DNA of 52,242 bases from Bacteroidales bacterium (GCA_031272245.1 JAISUE010000045.1:1-52242); one strand, 5' to 3'; counted from the stretch's first letter, positions 15,815 through 26,171 are shown. Notes: generated by a model not told the origin, from the sequence alone. Translations and numbers: made by a program.

Positions 15815-16888
15815 TTATTCAGATATAATAATGCCCTTTTCTGATATTTGTAATTTTTGTTTTTTGTTCTCTAAAGTTGCTAAATAACCTTTGTCATTTG
15901 CTTTTAAGGCAAGAGTGTATATTTTACCATTATGTTTAACTTTTTCTTTTATATCCAGAATTTTTAATGTATTAGCATATTTCTTATTTTCTTTGTAATA
16001 TTTAAATTGCCTGTTAAATACTAACCATAAATAACGTTTTAGATATTCCGCATCAGGTATATGTGTGTTTTCTGTATTATTGTTTTTTGTAAAATATAAA
16101 TAACCCCAAGTTTCAGGGCAATGCATATTTATAACGCCTTGTGGCGACCATACCCAGTTATTTTCACGTAATGTTTTTCCTGTTTTACTATCTGTTTTCT
16201 TTTGATATTTGCCATTAATAGTATCTACGTCCCATTCTACTCTTGAAAAATTTATACGACAAAAAGCATTATTTGTTATTTTAAAATTTATTTCGTCAAA
16301 AGGTATAGCCATTTCTACATACCATCCTTTGTCTATATCTGAATTATTATTTATTGTTCCATCAATCTTTATCGCAGATAGTAAATTATTACAATTCCAT
16401 TCTGTTATCATTGGACCATTTGTACGATATGGACTGCCCATATATAAATCAAAAACAGTATTGAATGCGTTAATTTCTATTTCGTAGTATTTTGATTGTA
16501 TGTTTAGAGGATCAATAAATACTTCAAAATCATTATCATTATAAATTATTTCATCTCGTTTTTTTAGAGTTGCCCAAATATGAGGTTCTTCTATGTATGC
16601 GGCAATGTAAAGATAATTAGAATCCCAAAGCATTTTAACTTTGGTAATATAATGGGGTTTCACTTTATTTGTATATAGACCTTCAATATCTTGAAAATTT
16701 TCTGTCCAAACGGCTTGTTTCCAAACAGTATCATCTAAAATACCGTCAATAGCTGGAGGGTGATTTGTGAAAACAGCATAATAAGTTTTTGGATCGTCAA
16801 ATAAATATTGCTCTTTTCCAAAATTTACTTGTTCTGTTTCTTTACACGCAGAAAAAAACATTAAAACAATTATTATTTTACATTTCAT
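15815..16888 (-). CDS. CBM9-like carbohydrate-binding lipoprotein
   Basis: A 357-residue predicted lipoprotein (MKCKIIIVLMFFSAC; the start at 16888 avoids overlap with nrdJ). Its body is a family 9-like carbohydrate-binding module: PPAIDGILDDTVWKQAVWTENF, VKMLWDSNYLYIAAYIEEPHIWA, NDNDFEVFIDP, WYVEMAIPFDEI and INFSRVEW. CBM9-like domains bind sugars or glycan ends in xylanases and other secreted enzymes; here no catalytic domain is attached, and the last 90 residues (YLKRYLWLVFNRQFKYYKENKK onwards) form a helical tail. A periplasmic or surface sugar-binding role is likely but the ligand is unknown. Confidence 0.82.
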   Translation of the reverse strand: MKCKIIIVLMFFSACKETEQVNFGKEQYLFDDPKTYYAVFTNHPPAIDGILDDTVWKQAVWTENFQDIEGLYTNKVKPHYITKVKMLWDSNYLYIAAYIEEPHIWATLKKRDEIIYNDNDFEVFIDPLNIQSKYYEIEINAFNTVFDLYMGSPYRTNGPMITEWNCNNLLSAIKIDGTINNNSDIDKGWYVEMAIPFDEINFKITNNAFCRINFSRVEWDVDTINGKYQKKTDSKTGKTLRENNWVWSPQGVINMHCPETWGYLYFTKNNNTENTHIPDAEYLKRYLWLVFNRQFKYYKENKKYANTLKILDIKEKVKHNGKIYTLALKANDKGYLATLENKKQKLQISEKGIIISE

Positions 16889-16908
16889 TGTTTTACTGTA
16901 TTTATTCT

Positions 16909-19446
16909 TTATCCGCATTTACTCCAACCACAAGAGTTACATTGTTTGCAGCCATTAGTAAAAATTAATTTTTCTCCACACTGCGGACATTTCTCTCCTT
17001 GAACTTCTATACCATCTTTTATGTAGTTTTTTAATGTTCTTGCAACACCATTTTTCCAAGTGTTGATTGTGTCGCTATCAAGATTGAGTTTGGAAATCAA
17101 GTCTATCACATTTGGGATAGGCATTCCATGTCGGAGTATACCGGATATAAGCTTGGCATAATTCCAATATTCTTTATTAAACAGACGGCTCAAAGCTTCA
17201 AAAGTAACATTATAGCCATCAGAATCTTTGTATCTAAAATCATAACGTGCAGGTTGATCTTTGACTTTCACTCTTATGATTACACCTTTTTTCACATTTT
17301 CTGCAAGAGCTGGAAAAGCATCAGCACGTCCGCTAAATATTTCATAAGGACGTCCATTGTAAAGACCAACAAAAGCAACCCATTTATCGCCTCCATTATT
17401 AAAACGTATCACATCAGCTTCTAATTCCTTGGGGCGTTTTGGAGCATTATGTTCTTTGAAGTCTGATTTATCTGTGTTTTTATCCTTGTCTGAATCTTCA
17501 GTAACGAGTATGCCGTTGCGAGAACCTTCTCTGTAAATCGTCATTCCTTTACAACCGCTTTCCCATGCAATCTGATAAATATCTTTTACAATTTCTTCGG
17601 ATGTTTCTTTAGGAAGATTGACTGTAACAGAAATAGAATGATCTACCCATTTTTGAATAGCACCTTGCATCTTTACTTTACTAACCCAGTCTATGCAGTC
17701 TGATGTAGCATTATGATAAGGAGATTTTTCTATTATTTTTTTTAGTTGTTCATCAGTTTTATCTGTCAAATCATAATTATTAATTGTTGCCCACTGAACA
17801 AATTTATGATGTAAAACTCTGTATGTTTCCCAAGCTTGTCCTTCTTCATCTGTAAATGAAATTTTGGCAGATGTATCGTGTGGATTGATTTTTTTATTAC
17901 GATAATAAAGAATTTGAAATGCGGGTTCTATACCTGAAGTTGTTTGTGAGCAAATGCTGACGCTACCTGTTGGAGCAATAGTTAAAAGAGCTATATTCCT
18001 ACGACCAAATTTCAACATATCTTCATAAAGTTTGCTATCAACAGTTTTTAAACGATTTATAAATGGATTTTTTTCTTCAAGTTTTGCATCAAATATTGGA
18101 AATGCTCCTCTATCTTTTGCCATTGCAACAGAAGAACGATAGGCTGCACATGCTAAAGTTTTTTGTACTTCAACAGCAAAATTGGTTGCCTCATCTGTTC
18201 CGTATGTTAATCCCATAGCGGCGAGCATATCTCCTTCGGCTGTGATACCAAAACCTGTACGCCTTCCTTCTAAACATTTCATTTTGATATTAAGCCATAG
18301 ATTTTTTTCCACTCTTTTTATATCTTCGCTTTCTGGGTCAGTATCTATCTTTGTAAGGATTTTATCTATCTTTTCAAGTTCAAGATCAATCAAATCATCC
18401 ATAAGTTTTTGTCCCTTTTCAATGTGAGATTTGAAAAGTTCAAAATCAAATTCTGCTTTTTTTGTAAATGGTTCTTTAACGTAAGAGAACAAATTTACGG
18501 CTAAAAGTCTACATGAATCATAAGCACAAAGAGGTATTTCTCCACATGGATTTGTTGAAATAGTTTTAAAACCGAATGAATCATAACAATCAGGAACAGA
18601 TTCTCTTATTATTGTATCCCAAAATAAAACTCCCGGTTCTGCAGCAGCCCATGCATTATGTATAATCTTTTCCCAAAGTTTTCTTGCATCAACAGTTTTT
18701 TTTATTTTTGGCGTTTTACTATCTACAGGAAATTGTTGTATGTATGGTTTTCCGCTTATAACACAACGCATAAATTCATCGTCAATCTTTACTGATACAT
18801 TTGCCCCTGTTATTTTTCCCTTTGTCATTTTGGCGTCAATAAAGTCTTCAACGTCAGGGTGTTTTATTGATATAGAAAGCATCAATGCACCACGTCTTCC
18901 TCCTTGTGCAACTTCATTTGTTGTATTTGAATAACGTTCCATAAAAGGAACTATTCCTGTAGAAGATAACGCAGAGTTTTTTACAGAAGAATTTTTTGGA
19001 CGAATATGTGAAAGGTCATGCCCAACACCGCCTCTTCGTTTCATTAATTGTACTTGTTCTTCATCAATTTTTAAAATGCCCCCATAGGAGTCGCTTTCTC
19101 CCGTATTACCAATAACAAAACAATTTGAAAGTGAAACAATCTGAAAATTATTACCAATGCCGCTCATAGGGCTTCCTTGAGGAATAATATATTTAAAATC
19201 TTTAAACAATTCAAATATTTCTTCCTCGTTCAGAGGATTTTTATAATTAGCCTCAATTCTTGCAAATTCATGTGCAAGTCTTTTATGCATATCATTAGGA
19301 GTTAGTTCATATACGTTTTTGTTATCTCTTAAAGCGTATTTGTCTATCCATACTCCTGCTGCCATTTCATCACCATCAAAATATTCAGTTGTTGCTTGTC
19401 TTACAATGCTGATGTCTTTAACCGAAAGATTATTATCCTTGTTCAT
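16909..19446 (-). CDS. nrdJ: Adenosylcobalamin-dependent ribonucleotide reductase (class II)
   Basis: An 845-residue class II reductase that makes deoxyribonucleotides with an adenosylcobalamin-derived radical and works with or without oxygen. Visible signatures are the N-terminal SLSNCFVIGNTGESDSYGG, the radical-site loop STNPCGEIPLC, the TIAPTGSVSICSQTTSGIEPAF block, GGVGHDLSHIRP and the C-terminal zinc ribbon CPQCGEKLIFTNGCKQCNSCG with a final Cys pair for re-reduction. The length and zinc ribbon mark the B12-type NrdJ rather than class I or III enzymes. A -7 element (19485-19492) precedes it. I searched the upstream gap for a cobalamin riboswitch and saw none. The stop codon is 21 bp from the start of the CBM9-like gene. 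Confidence 0.95.
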   Translation of the reverse strand: MNKDNNLSVKDISIVRQATTEYFDGDEMAAGVWIDKYALRDNKNVYELTPNDMHKRLAHEFARIEANYKNPLNEEEIFELFKDFKYIIPQGSPMSGIGNNFQIVSLSNCFVIGNTGESDSYGGILKIDEEQVQLMKRRGGVGHDLSHIRPKNSSVKNSALSSTGIVPFMERYSNTTNEVAQGGRRGALMLSISIKHPDVEDFIDAKMTKGKITGANVSVKIDDEFMRCVISGKPYIQQFPVDSKTPKIKKTVDARKLWEKIIHNAWAAAEPGVLFWDTIIRESVPDCYDSFGFKTISTNPCGEIPLCAYDSCRLLAVNLFSYVKEPFTKKAEFDFELFKSHIEKGQKLMDDLIDLELEKIDKILTKIDTDPESEDIKRVEKNLWLNIKMKCLEGRRTGFGITAEGDMLAAMGLTYGTDEATNFAVEVQKTLACAAYRSSVAMAKDRGAFPIFDAKLEEKNPFINRLKTVDSKLYEDMLKFGRRNIALLTIAPTGSVSICSQTTSGIEPAFQILYYRNKKINPHDTSAKISFTDEEGQAWETYRVLHHKFVQWATINNYDLTDKTDEQLKKIIEKSPYHNATSDCIDWVSKVKMQGAIQKWVDHSISVTVNLPKETSEEIVKDIYQIAWESGCKGMTIYREGSRNGILVTEDSDKDKNTDKSDFKEHNAPKRPKELEADVIRFNNGGDKWVAFVGLYNGRPYEIFSGRADAFPALAENVKKGVIIRVKVKDQPARYDFRYKDSDGYNVTFEALSRLFNKEYWNYAKLISGILRHGMPIPNVIDLISKLNLDSDTINTWKNGVARTLKNYIKDGIEVQGEKCPQCGEKLIFTNGCKQCNSCGWSKCG

Positions 19447-19775
19447 ATTATGTTTTTTATTTTTTATTCTGATAATTTGAAAGGCAAAATTACAATTTAG
19501 AAATCATAAAATAACCCACTGAAGTAAAGAAGTTATTAACAAGTTATGCTCATATAATTTAAACGATTGAAAATAAATTATTTACTTATAAATAAGCAGT
19601 TTTGTCGTTGCATGAATAAATAAAAATTAGATTTTCTCACTTTTTTCAAAGTATTCAGTAATGTTCTGCTTTTTGCAGTAAAAAATCTTGTTTTTTCTTA
19701 TTAAATTTTGATTTTTCACACTAAAAACAAACAAAATTTGTTACTAATTTTACTATATAATGAAATTAAAAATCA
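19447..19775. other. Intergenic gap upstream of nrdJ
   Basis: A 329-bp AT-rich region. It carries the minus-strand -7 element TAATTTTG (19485-19492) for nrdJ. A small CTGC-GCAG inverted repeat is near 19670. I see no riboswitch, no NrdR-like paired boxes and no ORF. Confidence 0.45.
19485..19492 (-). promoter_or_regulatory. -7 promoter element for nrdJ
   Basis: Minus strand TAATTTTG, 38 bp before the nrdJ ATG. Confidence 0.55.
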
Positions 19776-20990
19776 TTATTCGTTTTTAATACTGTTTATA
19801 GGAGAGATTTTAGCAATACTGTGTGCAGGAACAAGTAAAGCTATTGTGCAAACAACTATTGCAAGTAAATTTACAAGTAAAATCCACCAGAAAGTTATTT
19901 TTACAGGTACATGATCAAGGTAATAGCTTTGAGGGTTAAGAGAAAAAAGTCTATATTCATTTTGTAAAAAACCAAGTGTTAAAGCTAAAAGATTACCATA
20001 TATCAAACCTTTAAGGATTACATATACAGCTTTGTAGAGAAATATCTTCATGATACTTAATGTAGTAGCACCAAAACCCTTTAGAATTCCAATAATTGTA
20101 CTTTTTTCAAATATCATTATCAATAAAGTTGAAGTGATAACTACTATGGAAACCAATATCATTACTATCAAAATTACTGCAACGTTAGAGTCTAACAAAT
20201 CAAGCCATGCAAAAAGAGAAGGTTCTATTTCTTGAATTGTGCGGATAGTTTTATCCTGAGAAAGAGAATAATAAATGTTTTCAGCAGTTGCACTAAGTTT
20301 GTCAAAATTTTTCAGATTGATTTCATAACCTTCATATTCATTTTTTTGCCAAAGGTTGATGGCTTGTAATACCCTCATATCACATATTAGCATTTTTTCA
20401 TCATAAATTCCCAAACCTGTTTCGTAAATTCCTGAAATGGTAAAAGTTCTTTGACGATATGTTTCATCAATATAAAAAAATATTCTTATTTTATCTCCAA
20501 TATTAAGATTCATTTTGTCAGTAATGTATTTTGAAATCAAAATATCATTAGTTGGCTTATTTGTATTTAGCAGTTTGCCATCAATTAAATTTTGAGCAAA
20601 GAAATTGGTATCGTATGAATTATCAATCCCTTTAAGCACAACACCCATAAAATCGTTTTTGGTTTTTATTGCCCCTCCTTTTGTTATGAAAGGATTTATA
20701 GATGCAACATTTGGGATGTTTTTAATCTTTTCTGCTTCTTCAAAAGAAAGGGTAATAGGATTGGATAAATAAGTATTGTTTACATTATAGGAAATAATTT
20801 GTAAATGTCCTCCGAAGCCTGCAATTTTTTCTCTGATGCCACTTTTAAAACCTGTAAGTACAAACACAGATAACAACATAACAGTAATACCTAAAGCAAT
20901 ACTTACTGTTGCAACTATAACAATAGGGCGAGAAAATTTGCTTTGTTTGGTTTTTATGAGACGTTTTGCAATGAAAAATTCGTAGGACAT
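19776..20990 (-). CDS. FtsX-like ABC transporter permease (LolC/LolE family)
   Basis: A 404-residue inner-membrane permease with the LolC/E/MacB layout. One N-terminal transmembrane helix follows MSYEFFIAKRLIKTKQ, then comes a large periplasmic domain (about 50-260), then three C-terminal helices of the FtsX domain (about 270-395). Characteristic pieces are VSIALGITVMLLSVFVLTGFKSGIREKIAGFGGHLQI and IGILKGFGATTLSIMKIFLYKA. Such permeases extract lipoproteins from the inner membrane or move other substrates with an ATPase of the LolD type, which is not encoded nearby. The start lies inside the end of the O-antigen ligase-like gene with 37 bp of overlap, so translation is likely coupled. Confidence 0.9.
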   Translation of the reverse strand: MSYEFFIAKRLIKTKQSKFSRPIVIVATVSIALGITVMLLSVFVLTGFKSGIREKIAGFGGHLQIISYNVNNTYLSNPITLSFEEAEKIKNIPNVASINPFITKGGAIKTKNDFMGVVLKGIDNSYDTNFFAQNLIDGKLLNTNKPTNDILISKYITDKMNLNIGDKIRIFFYIDETYRQRTFTISGIYETGLGIYDEKMLICDMRVLQAINLWQKNEYEGYEINLKNFDKLSATAENIYYSLSQDKTIRTIQEIEPSLFAWLDLLDSNVAVILIVMILVSIVVITSTLLIMIFEKSTIIGILKGFGATTLSIMKIFLYKAVYVILKGLIYGNLLALTLGFLQNEYRLFSLNPQSYYLDHVPVKITFWWILLVNLLAIVVCTIALLVPAHSIAKISPINSIKNE

Positions 20991-22552
20991 AGAGATTTAT
21001 TGAACAATAAAAGTGAATAAACAACACAGAATAACATCATTGCTGAAAAAAGATTAAAGAAACTTTCTACAAACATCGCAGAAATAGTAATAACGAATAG
21101 TGATTGAAATACAGGATTTGTCCATATTTTTTGTTTTGTTGGAGGATAAATAAGAAATAAAATAAGAACTACCAACCCTAAAATGCCAAATTGTACCATG
21201 ATATACAAATAATAATTATGAGGGTCAAAGTTATCAAAGTTATCTTTGGTTGGATTTTTGTCTAAATATTCTTTCAACTTGTCAATATTATCGCCAGTTC
21301 CAACTCCTAAAACAGGCTCATCGCCAATAATTTTTAAGGCATTACGACACAGTTCTATTCTTTGAGTAATTGATGCGTCCTTAAAATTTCCACTGTTACA
21401 GTAACGTTCAAATTCAAAAAAAGTTTGATAAATACGCGGTTTCAAAGAAAACCGTTTTGCATACATATAATTAGAATTACCTGCTTTAATATTTTCAATA
21501 TCCTTTTCAGTTAAAGCTTCTATCCCTGCAGCATCTTTTGTCAAGCCTTTTGAATTTAAATACCGTTTTAATGTTTCTTTACATACATATTTTATACTGT
21601 CACTGCAATCATCAGTTAATGTATCACCAGTTCGTTTAAACCAAGCTTCATTCATCTCCTGTTGGCAAACATATTGATTGACATAACAGCCGTTCTCAAT
21701 ATATTTGTCTTTTAAATGAGTGTAAGGGTTTCCTAAAACTGTTGTAGGTTTTAATGTTTGCGTATAAAGATGTGTGGGAGTAAAATATGATTTATATTGA
21801 CTGCGAATCCAAAAACCAAAAATAATTAAAGCCATTAAAAGTAATACGGAGAGTGTGTATGCAATCTTTGTTTTTTTACGGATTACAAAAATAAGTACTG
21901 CAACAATAGCAAGAATACAAAGAATACATATACCTGTTAAGGCTTGCACAATGAAGAGATAAGATACGAACCATGTGGAAAGTGCCAAAAGAAAGCAGGT
22001 CTTCTTCATATTTTTGAAATTATTCAACACAACTATTAACATTAAAGCAACAGCAAATGCGATATTTATTCCAAAACGTATATTGCTTGTGAAAGAAATC
22101 AAAAACCTTGTATCTATATTTATGGTTTCAATATAATTGAATACAGCCCAAAGAGTGCCAAAAAGCAAAGCTGTAATATAAAATTTAAAAACAAATACAA
22201 GAATATCCTTTCTTAAGGGCGACATTATTAATATTGCAACAGGTACAATAAGAAATGGCAATTTTTTATTTAGGTCTAATAATCCGGCATTAAAATTATC
22301 TGTCCAAAGCAGACCTATTACATGAAGTAAAAAAAAAGATAACAAAGAAAATAATAATATACAGTTGTTTTTTATTTTTTTTATTTTGTTTGATAAATTA
22401 CCAATAAAAAGAATTCTTATTCCTAAAAATACAAGCGTAAAACTTAATATAGCAGCAGAATATAACATGCCAATAACTATACCACAAAGTACTATTAAAT
22501 CATAATATTCTATTGATGAAAGACCTTTAAATATTGATTGTGTTTTTTTCAT
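20954..22552 (-). CDS. O-antigen ligase-like polytopic membrane protein (Wzy_C family)
   Basis: A 532-residue protein with about ten predicted membrane segments and one long extracytoplasmic loop (about 250-440), containing Cys-rich stretches (GCYVNQYVCQQEM, CSDSIKYVCKETL). The region EPVLGVGTGDNIDKLKEYL followed by DPHNYYLYIMVQFGILGLVVLILFLIY is the Wzy_C/O-antigen ligase core with the His-containing loop. Enzymes of this fold join polysaccharide or other glycans to lipid carriers in the inner membrane. Whether it attaches O-antigen, ligates another glycan or glycosylates protein cannot be told. It has its own -7 element (22574-22581) and overlaps the permease downstream by 37 bp. Confidence 0.82.
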   Translation of the reverse strand: MKKTQSIFKGLSSIEYYDLIVLCGIVIGMLYSAAILSFTLVFLGIRILFIGNLSNKIKKIKNNCILLFSLLSFFLLHVIGLLWTDNFNAGLLDLNKKLPFLIVPVAILIMSPLRKDILVFVFKFYITALLFGTLWAVFNYIETINIDTRFLISFTSNIRFGINIAFAVALMLIVVLNNFKNMKKTCFLLALSTWFVSYLFIVQALTGICILCILAIVAVLIFVIRKKTKIAYTLSVLLLMALIIFGFWIRSQYKSYFTPTHLYTQTLKPTTVLGNPYTHLKDKYIENGCYVNQYVCQQEMNEAWFKRTGDTLTDDCSDSIKYVCKETLKRYLNSKGLTKDAAGIEALTEKDIENIKAGNSNYMYAKRFSLKPRIYQTFFEFERYCNSGNFKDASITQRIELCRNALKIIGDEPVLGVGTGDNIDKLKEYLDKNPTKDNFDNFDPHNYYLYIMVQFGILGLVVLILFLIYPPTKQKIWTNPVFQSLFVITISAMFVESFFNLFSAMMLFCVVYSLLLFNKSLCPTNFSLQNVS

Positions 22553-22573
22553 ACCAACAAATTATCTTTGCTG

Positions 22574-22581
22574 CAAAGATA
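22574..22581 (-). promoter_or_regulatory. -7 promoter element for the ligase-permease unit
   Basis: Minus strand TATCTTTG, a match to TAnnTTTG, 21 bp before the ligase-like ATG. Confidence 0.6.
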
Positions 22582-22637
22582 GTATTTTTCATATTTATTA
22601 GATGTTTGGTTGATAAATTATTGAATTTATACCTTGT

Positions 22638-25145
22638 CTATTGAGGGTCAATATCTACAAAATATTTCATTGATTTGTATTTTTCATTAGAGAAAAATGC
22701 TTCATTTAGTCGTAATATTTCTGTTTTTGCTGAAGAATATGATAAATTTGCTTCAAGCTTTAACCATACTTGCATTCTATATCTATTTTTTATCTTTGCG
22801 ATAGGGGGTTCTTGTGGTCCAAGTATACGTTCAGAAGAAAAAATATGTCTTATTTCTTTTGAATAATCTGTAGCAGCGGCATCTAAAATTGTTTTATTTA
22901 CATGTGAAAGTTCTATTTTAACAAGTTTGTAAAAAGGTGGATACTTAAAAACTTTTCTTTCTAAAATTTGTGAATTAAACATTGAAAGATAATTATGTTC
23001 TGATACATCGCGAATAACTTGATGATATGGATTACATGTTTGTATTATCACTTTTCCTTTTTTGCGTCTTCCTGCTCTTCCACTTACTTGTGTTAGCATT
23101 TGATAAGCCTTTTCGTAAGAACGAAAGTCAGGTATTGCGAGTAAATTGTCGGCATTTAGAATGCCAACTACAGATACATTATCAAAATCAAGTCCTTTAC
23201 TTAACATTTGTGTGCCTACTAAAATATCTATCTCTCTCTTTTCAAATGCTAAAATCAATTTTTGGTATGCGTTTTTACTTCGTGTGGAGTCTAAATCCAT
23301 TCGTTTTATACATGCATTTGGAAAATAAATAGCAAGTTCTTCTTCTATTTTTTCTGTACCAAAACCAAACATTTTCAAAGCAGCAGAACCACATTGAGGA
23401 CAAACTTTTAGTAATGGTTGATTAAAGTTACAATAATGACAGTTAAGACTTGCCGAAATTTTATGTAAAGTTAGTGAAACATCACAATTAGGACATTTTG
23501 GTATGTAACCACAAATCTCACATTGTACAGAAGGAGCAAAACCTCGTCTATTTTGAAACAAAATAACTTGTTCTCTATTTTTTAATGCTGTATTTATATT
23601 CTCTAAAAGAAGTTTGGAAAATATAGAATAAAGCTCTCCATTTCTTTTTGCTTCTTTAAGGTCAGATATTAAAATTTCTGGTAAAGCTACTGAACCATAA
23701 CGTGTTTTTAATTCAAAAAGAGCATATTTTCCTGTTTGTGCATTATAATAAGTCTCAATACTCGGTGTAGCACTGCCCAAAATAACTTTTGCATTGTGCT
23801 GATAACCTAACCAAATAGCAGCGTCTTTACCGTTATATCTTGGAGAAGGTTCACTTTGTTTGTATGAATTGTCGTGTTCTTCGTCAACTATTATCAATCC
23901 TAAATTGGAAAATGGAAGGAAAACAGCTGAACGTGACCCAATAATTATTTTATACTCTCCAACTTTGCTCCAAATTTCTGCCCGCTCTTCCTTTGAAAAA
24001 CGGGAATGATATACCCCAACATTCTCTCCAAAATATTTTTCTAATCTACTTACTAATTGAGCAGTGAGAGATATTTCAGGCAAGAGAAACAGCACTTGTT
24101 TGTTTGCTTTCAAAGTTTGTTCTATAAGTTTGATATAAACTTCAGTTTTTCCACTCGCTGTTACTCCGTGAAGTAGAGATACCTTGTTATTTGGCAAACT
24201 TAAAATATTATCAAAAATTTTTTTCTGTTCATCGGTTAATGTGAGGTCATAAAGTTCAGCCGATGCCGGAGTTTTTTTTAGCCGAGATACAATTTTTTTT
24301 GTGCTTACTAAAATTTTCTTTTTAATAAGTGTATTAAGTGTATTTGAAGATATATTGTGTTCAATTAGATCTAATTTTTTTACATTCCAATCTCCGTTTT
24401 GTCGTAAAGAAAAATAAGCAAGTAAAGCCTGATATTGTTTTTCGTATTTTTTATTACTTTCAAATTCAGTGAATAGTTGCTGTAAAACAGTATTTTCAGT
24501 ATCTTTATTATTACTATCATTACGATATTTTTCTGCAAGCATTACAACAGATTCTTTTTTGGGTTCGTATCTATCATAAAGTTCTTCATCGGTAGTAAGT
24601 ATCTTTTTTCGTATTAAAGTTTGAATAATAGGTAAAATATTGACTTCTATTGCTGTTGCTTTGCTTATATCCGCTATAGCAACACTTTCTTTTTTGCTTA
24701 TGGCACTTATAAGTAATTGTTCTTCTTTATTAAGATTTGAAATGTCTCCATCAAAATCAGGATTTATTATCACTTTTGTTTCACTCTTCAAACGTAAAGC
24801 AGCAGGTAAAGCTGCTGCCATTACATCTCCGAGATAGCAACAATAATATGAGGCTATCCATCGCCAAAACGCTATATTTTTTGCTAAAACAATTGGTTGA
24901 AAATCCAAGATAGCAAGAACATACTTAACACTTTGTACTTTTGGGATGCGATTGTGTATATCCGCAACAATAGCAGAGTAGATACGTTTTGAGCCAAATT
25001 GTACTGCAACTCTTTGTCCTACCAATATCTGTTCAACAAATTCACGAGGAACTCTGTATGTAAAAGTAGATGGTAAATGCAATGGCAAAATAACTTCAAC
25101 AAAAATAGTATCATTATTAAAGGTTTTGTTTGCAGATGTTAGCAT
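22638..25145 (-). CDS. priA: Primosomal protein N' (replication restart helicase PriA)
   Basis: An 835-residue superfamily 2 helicase that reloads the replisome at stalled forks. The N-terminal 3'-binding domain (to about 105) includes LPLHLPSTFTYRVP; the helicase has Walker A in HGVTASGKTEVYIK, a DEEHD box, GSATPS, and VGTQMLSKGLDFDNV. The insert is a two-zinc cysteine cluster with eight Cys (CEICGYIPKCPNCDVSL, NCHYCNFN, CPQCG). The length is slightly above E. coli PriA (732), as is common in Bacteroidetes. The stop (22638) is 85 bp before the next minus-strand gene. The -7 element TATTTTTG is at 25177-25184. Confidence 0.95.
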   Translation of the reverse strand: MLTSANKTFNNDTIFVEVILPLHLPSTFTYRVPREFVEQILVGQRVAVQFGSKRIYSAIVADIHNRIPKVQSVKYVLAILDFQPIVLAKNIAFWRWIASYYCCYLGDVMAAALPAALRLKSETKVIINPDFDGDISNLNKEEQLLISAISKKESVAIADISKATAIEVNILPIIQTLIRKKILTTDEELYDRYEPKKESVVMLAEKYRNDSNNKDTENTVLQQLFTEFESNKKYEKQYQALLAYFSLRQNGDWNVKKLDLIEHNISSNTLNTLIKKKILVSTKKIVSRLKKTPASAELYDLTLTDEQKKIFDNILSLPNNKVSLLHGVTASGKTEVYIKLIEQTLKANKQVLFLLPEISLTAQLVSRLEKYFGENVGVYHSRFSKEERAEIWSKVGEYKIIIGSRSAVFLPFSNLGLIIVDEEHDNSYKQSEPSPRYNGKDAAIWLGYQHNAKVILGSATPSIETYYNAQTGKYALFELKTRYGSVALPEILISDLKEAKRNGELYSIFSKLLLENINTALKNREQVILFQNRRGFAPSVQCEICGYIPKCPNCDVSLTLHKISASLNCHYCNFNQPLLKVCPQCGSAALKMFGFGTEKIEEELAIYFPNACIKRMDLDSTRSKNAYQKLILAFEKREIDILVGTQMLSKGLDFDNVSVVGILNADNLLAIPDFRSYEKAYQMLTQVSGRAGRRKKGKVIIQTCNPYHQVIRDVSEHNYLSMFNSQILERKVFKYPPFYKLVKIELSHVNKTILDAAATDYSKEIRHIFSSERILGPQEPPIAKIKNRYRMQVWLKLEANLSYSSAKTEILRLNEAFFSNEKYKSMKYFVDIDPQ

Positions 25146-25176
25146 TATTCATTATGATTATCAATAAATTTGCAAG

Positions 25177-25184
25177 CAAAAATA
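25177..25184 (-). promoter_or_regulatory. -7 promoter element for priA
   Basis: Minus strand TATTTTTG, 31 bp before the priA ATG, in a divergent gap of 282 bp. Confidence 0.55.
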
Positions 25185-25349
25185 GTAAAAACTTTACTAA
25201 GCACTGTTTTAATTTGTAATGACAACGAGGTATAAAATAGTACTATATCTATTTAAGTATTTTATACTGATATTAGAAAATAAAATACTGTTTTTGAATT
25301 TTAAATTAAGAATTTAATGTAAAAAAATAAGCATTTTTAATCGTTTATA

Positions 25350-25380
25350 TTTGAATATTTAGATAAATAATATACTTTTG
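25350..25380 (+). promoter_or_regulatory. Complete Bacteroidetes promoter for pepE
   Basis: TTTG (25350-25353), a 19-bp spacer and TACTTTTG (25373-25380), the textbook -33/-7 spacing of Bacteroidetes. It is 47 bp upstream of the pepE ATG. Confidence 0.8.
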
Positions 25381-25427
25381 TTCTCTTGTAAAAAGAATTT
25401 ATTGAGAAATAACAAAATAATAATTAT

Positions 25428-26171
25428 ATGAATAATCGGAAATTTCTGTTGATTAGCAACAGTACAAATGCAGGAGAGGCTTATCTTCAATGGTGTAAGC
25501 CTATGATTCAAAATTTTTGTGAAAGACATAATGTTAAAACAGCATTGTTTATTCCTTATGCAGGAGTTAAAGTTGGATATAAACATTATGCTGTTGGTTA
25601 TGATGCTTATGAAGAAAAAGTAAAAGATAACTTTAATGAATTAGGTATAAGTATTAAATCATTGCATAGAGAAAACAATGTTATAGATGTTGTGAAAGCA
25701 GCAGAATGTGTAATAGTTGGAGGAGGGAATACTTTCTGTCTTGTATATGAAATGCAACGTCTTGGTATTATGGATTTAATAGCACAAAGAGTTAGAGAAG
25801 GAATGCCTTATATTGGTTGGTCTGCAGGGTCAAATATAGCATCACCAACACTCTGTACAACTAATGATATGCCTATTGTAGAACCGTTAAGTTTCAAAAC
25901 AATGAATCTTGTTCCATTTCAAATCAATCCTCATTATACGGAGTTTTTTGATGAAAAACATGGTGGAGAAACCAGAATGGATAGAATAAATGAGTTCATA
26001 GAAGTTAATAGAAATGTTAATGTTGTTGGTATTCCTGAGGCTACTGCTTTAAGCTTTGAAAATAGCAGTCTTAAACTTATAGGCAGAAATAACAAACTAA
26101 AAGTATTTCATTATGCTACAGAACCAAAAGAGTATTCCAAAGAAGATGATATTAACTTTTTGATGTTATAA
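25428..26171 (+). CDS. pepE: Dipeptidase E (peptidase S51)
   Basis: A 247-residue serine peptidase of family S51 that splits Asp-Xaa dipeptides in the cytosol. The catalytic serine is S132 in YIGWSAGSN, with the supporting PFQINPHYTEF (H169) and VVGIPEATAL segments and the VIVGGGNTFCL loop. It aligns along its length with E. coli PepE: SNSTNAGEAYL, FIPYAGV, TTNDMPIVEP. There is no signal peptide. It is transcribed from a clear promoter at 25350-25380; the following gene starts 52 bp later and may be co-transcribed. Confidence 0.93.
   Translation: MNNRKFLLISNSTNAGEAYLQWCKPMIQNFCERHNVKTALFIPYAGVKVGYKHYAVGYDAYEEKVKDNFNELGISIKSLHRENNVIDVVKAAECVIVGGGNTFCLVYEMQRLGIMDLIAQRVREGMPYIGWSAGSNIASPTLCTTNDMPIVEPLSFKTMNLVPFQINPHYTEFFDEKHGGETRMDRINEFIEVNRNVNVVGIPEATALSFENSSLKLIGRNNKLKVFHYATEPKEYSKEDDINFLML

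Noticed and set aside
19447..19775. Cobalamin riboswitch upstream of the B12-dependent reductase
   Set aside because: The only similarity (CCACTG near 19520) is on the wrong strand, and no conserved B12-box context or stem structure is seen.
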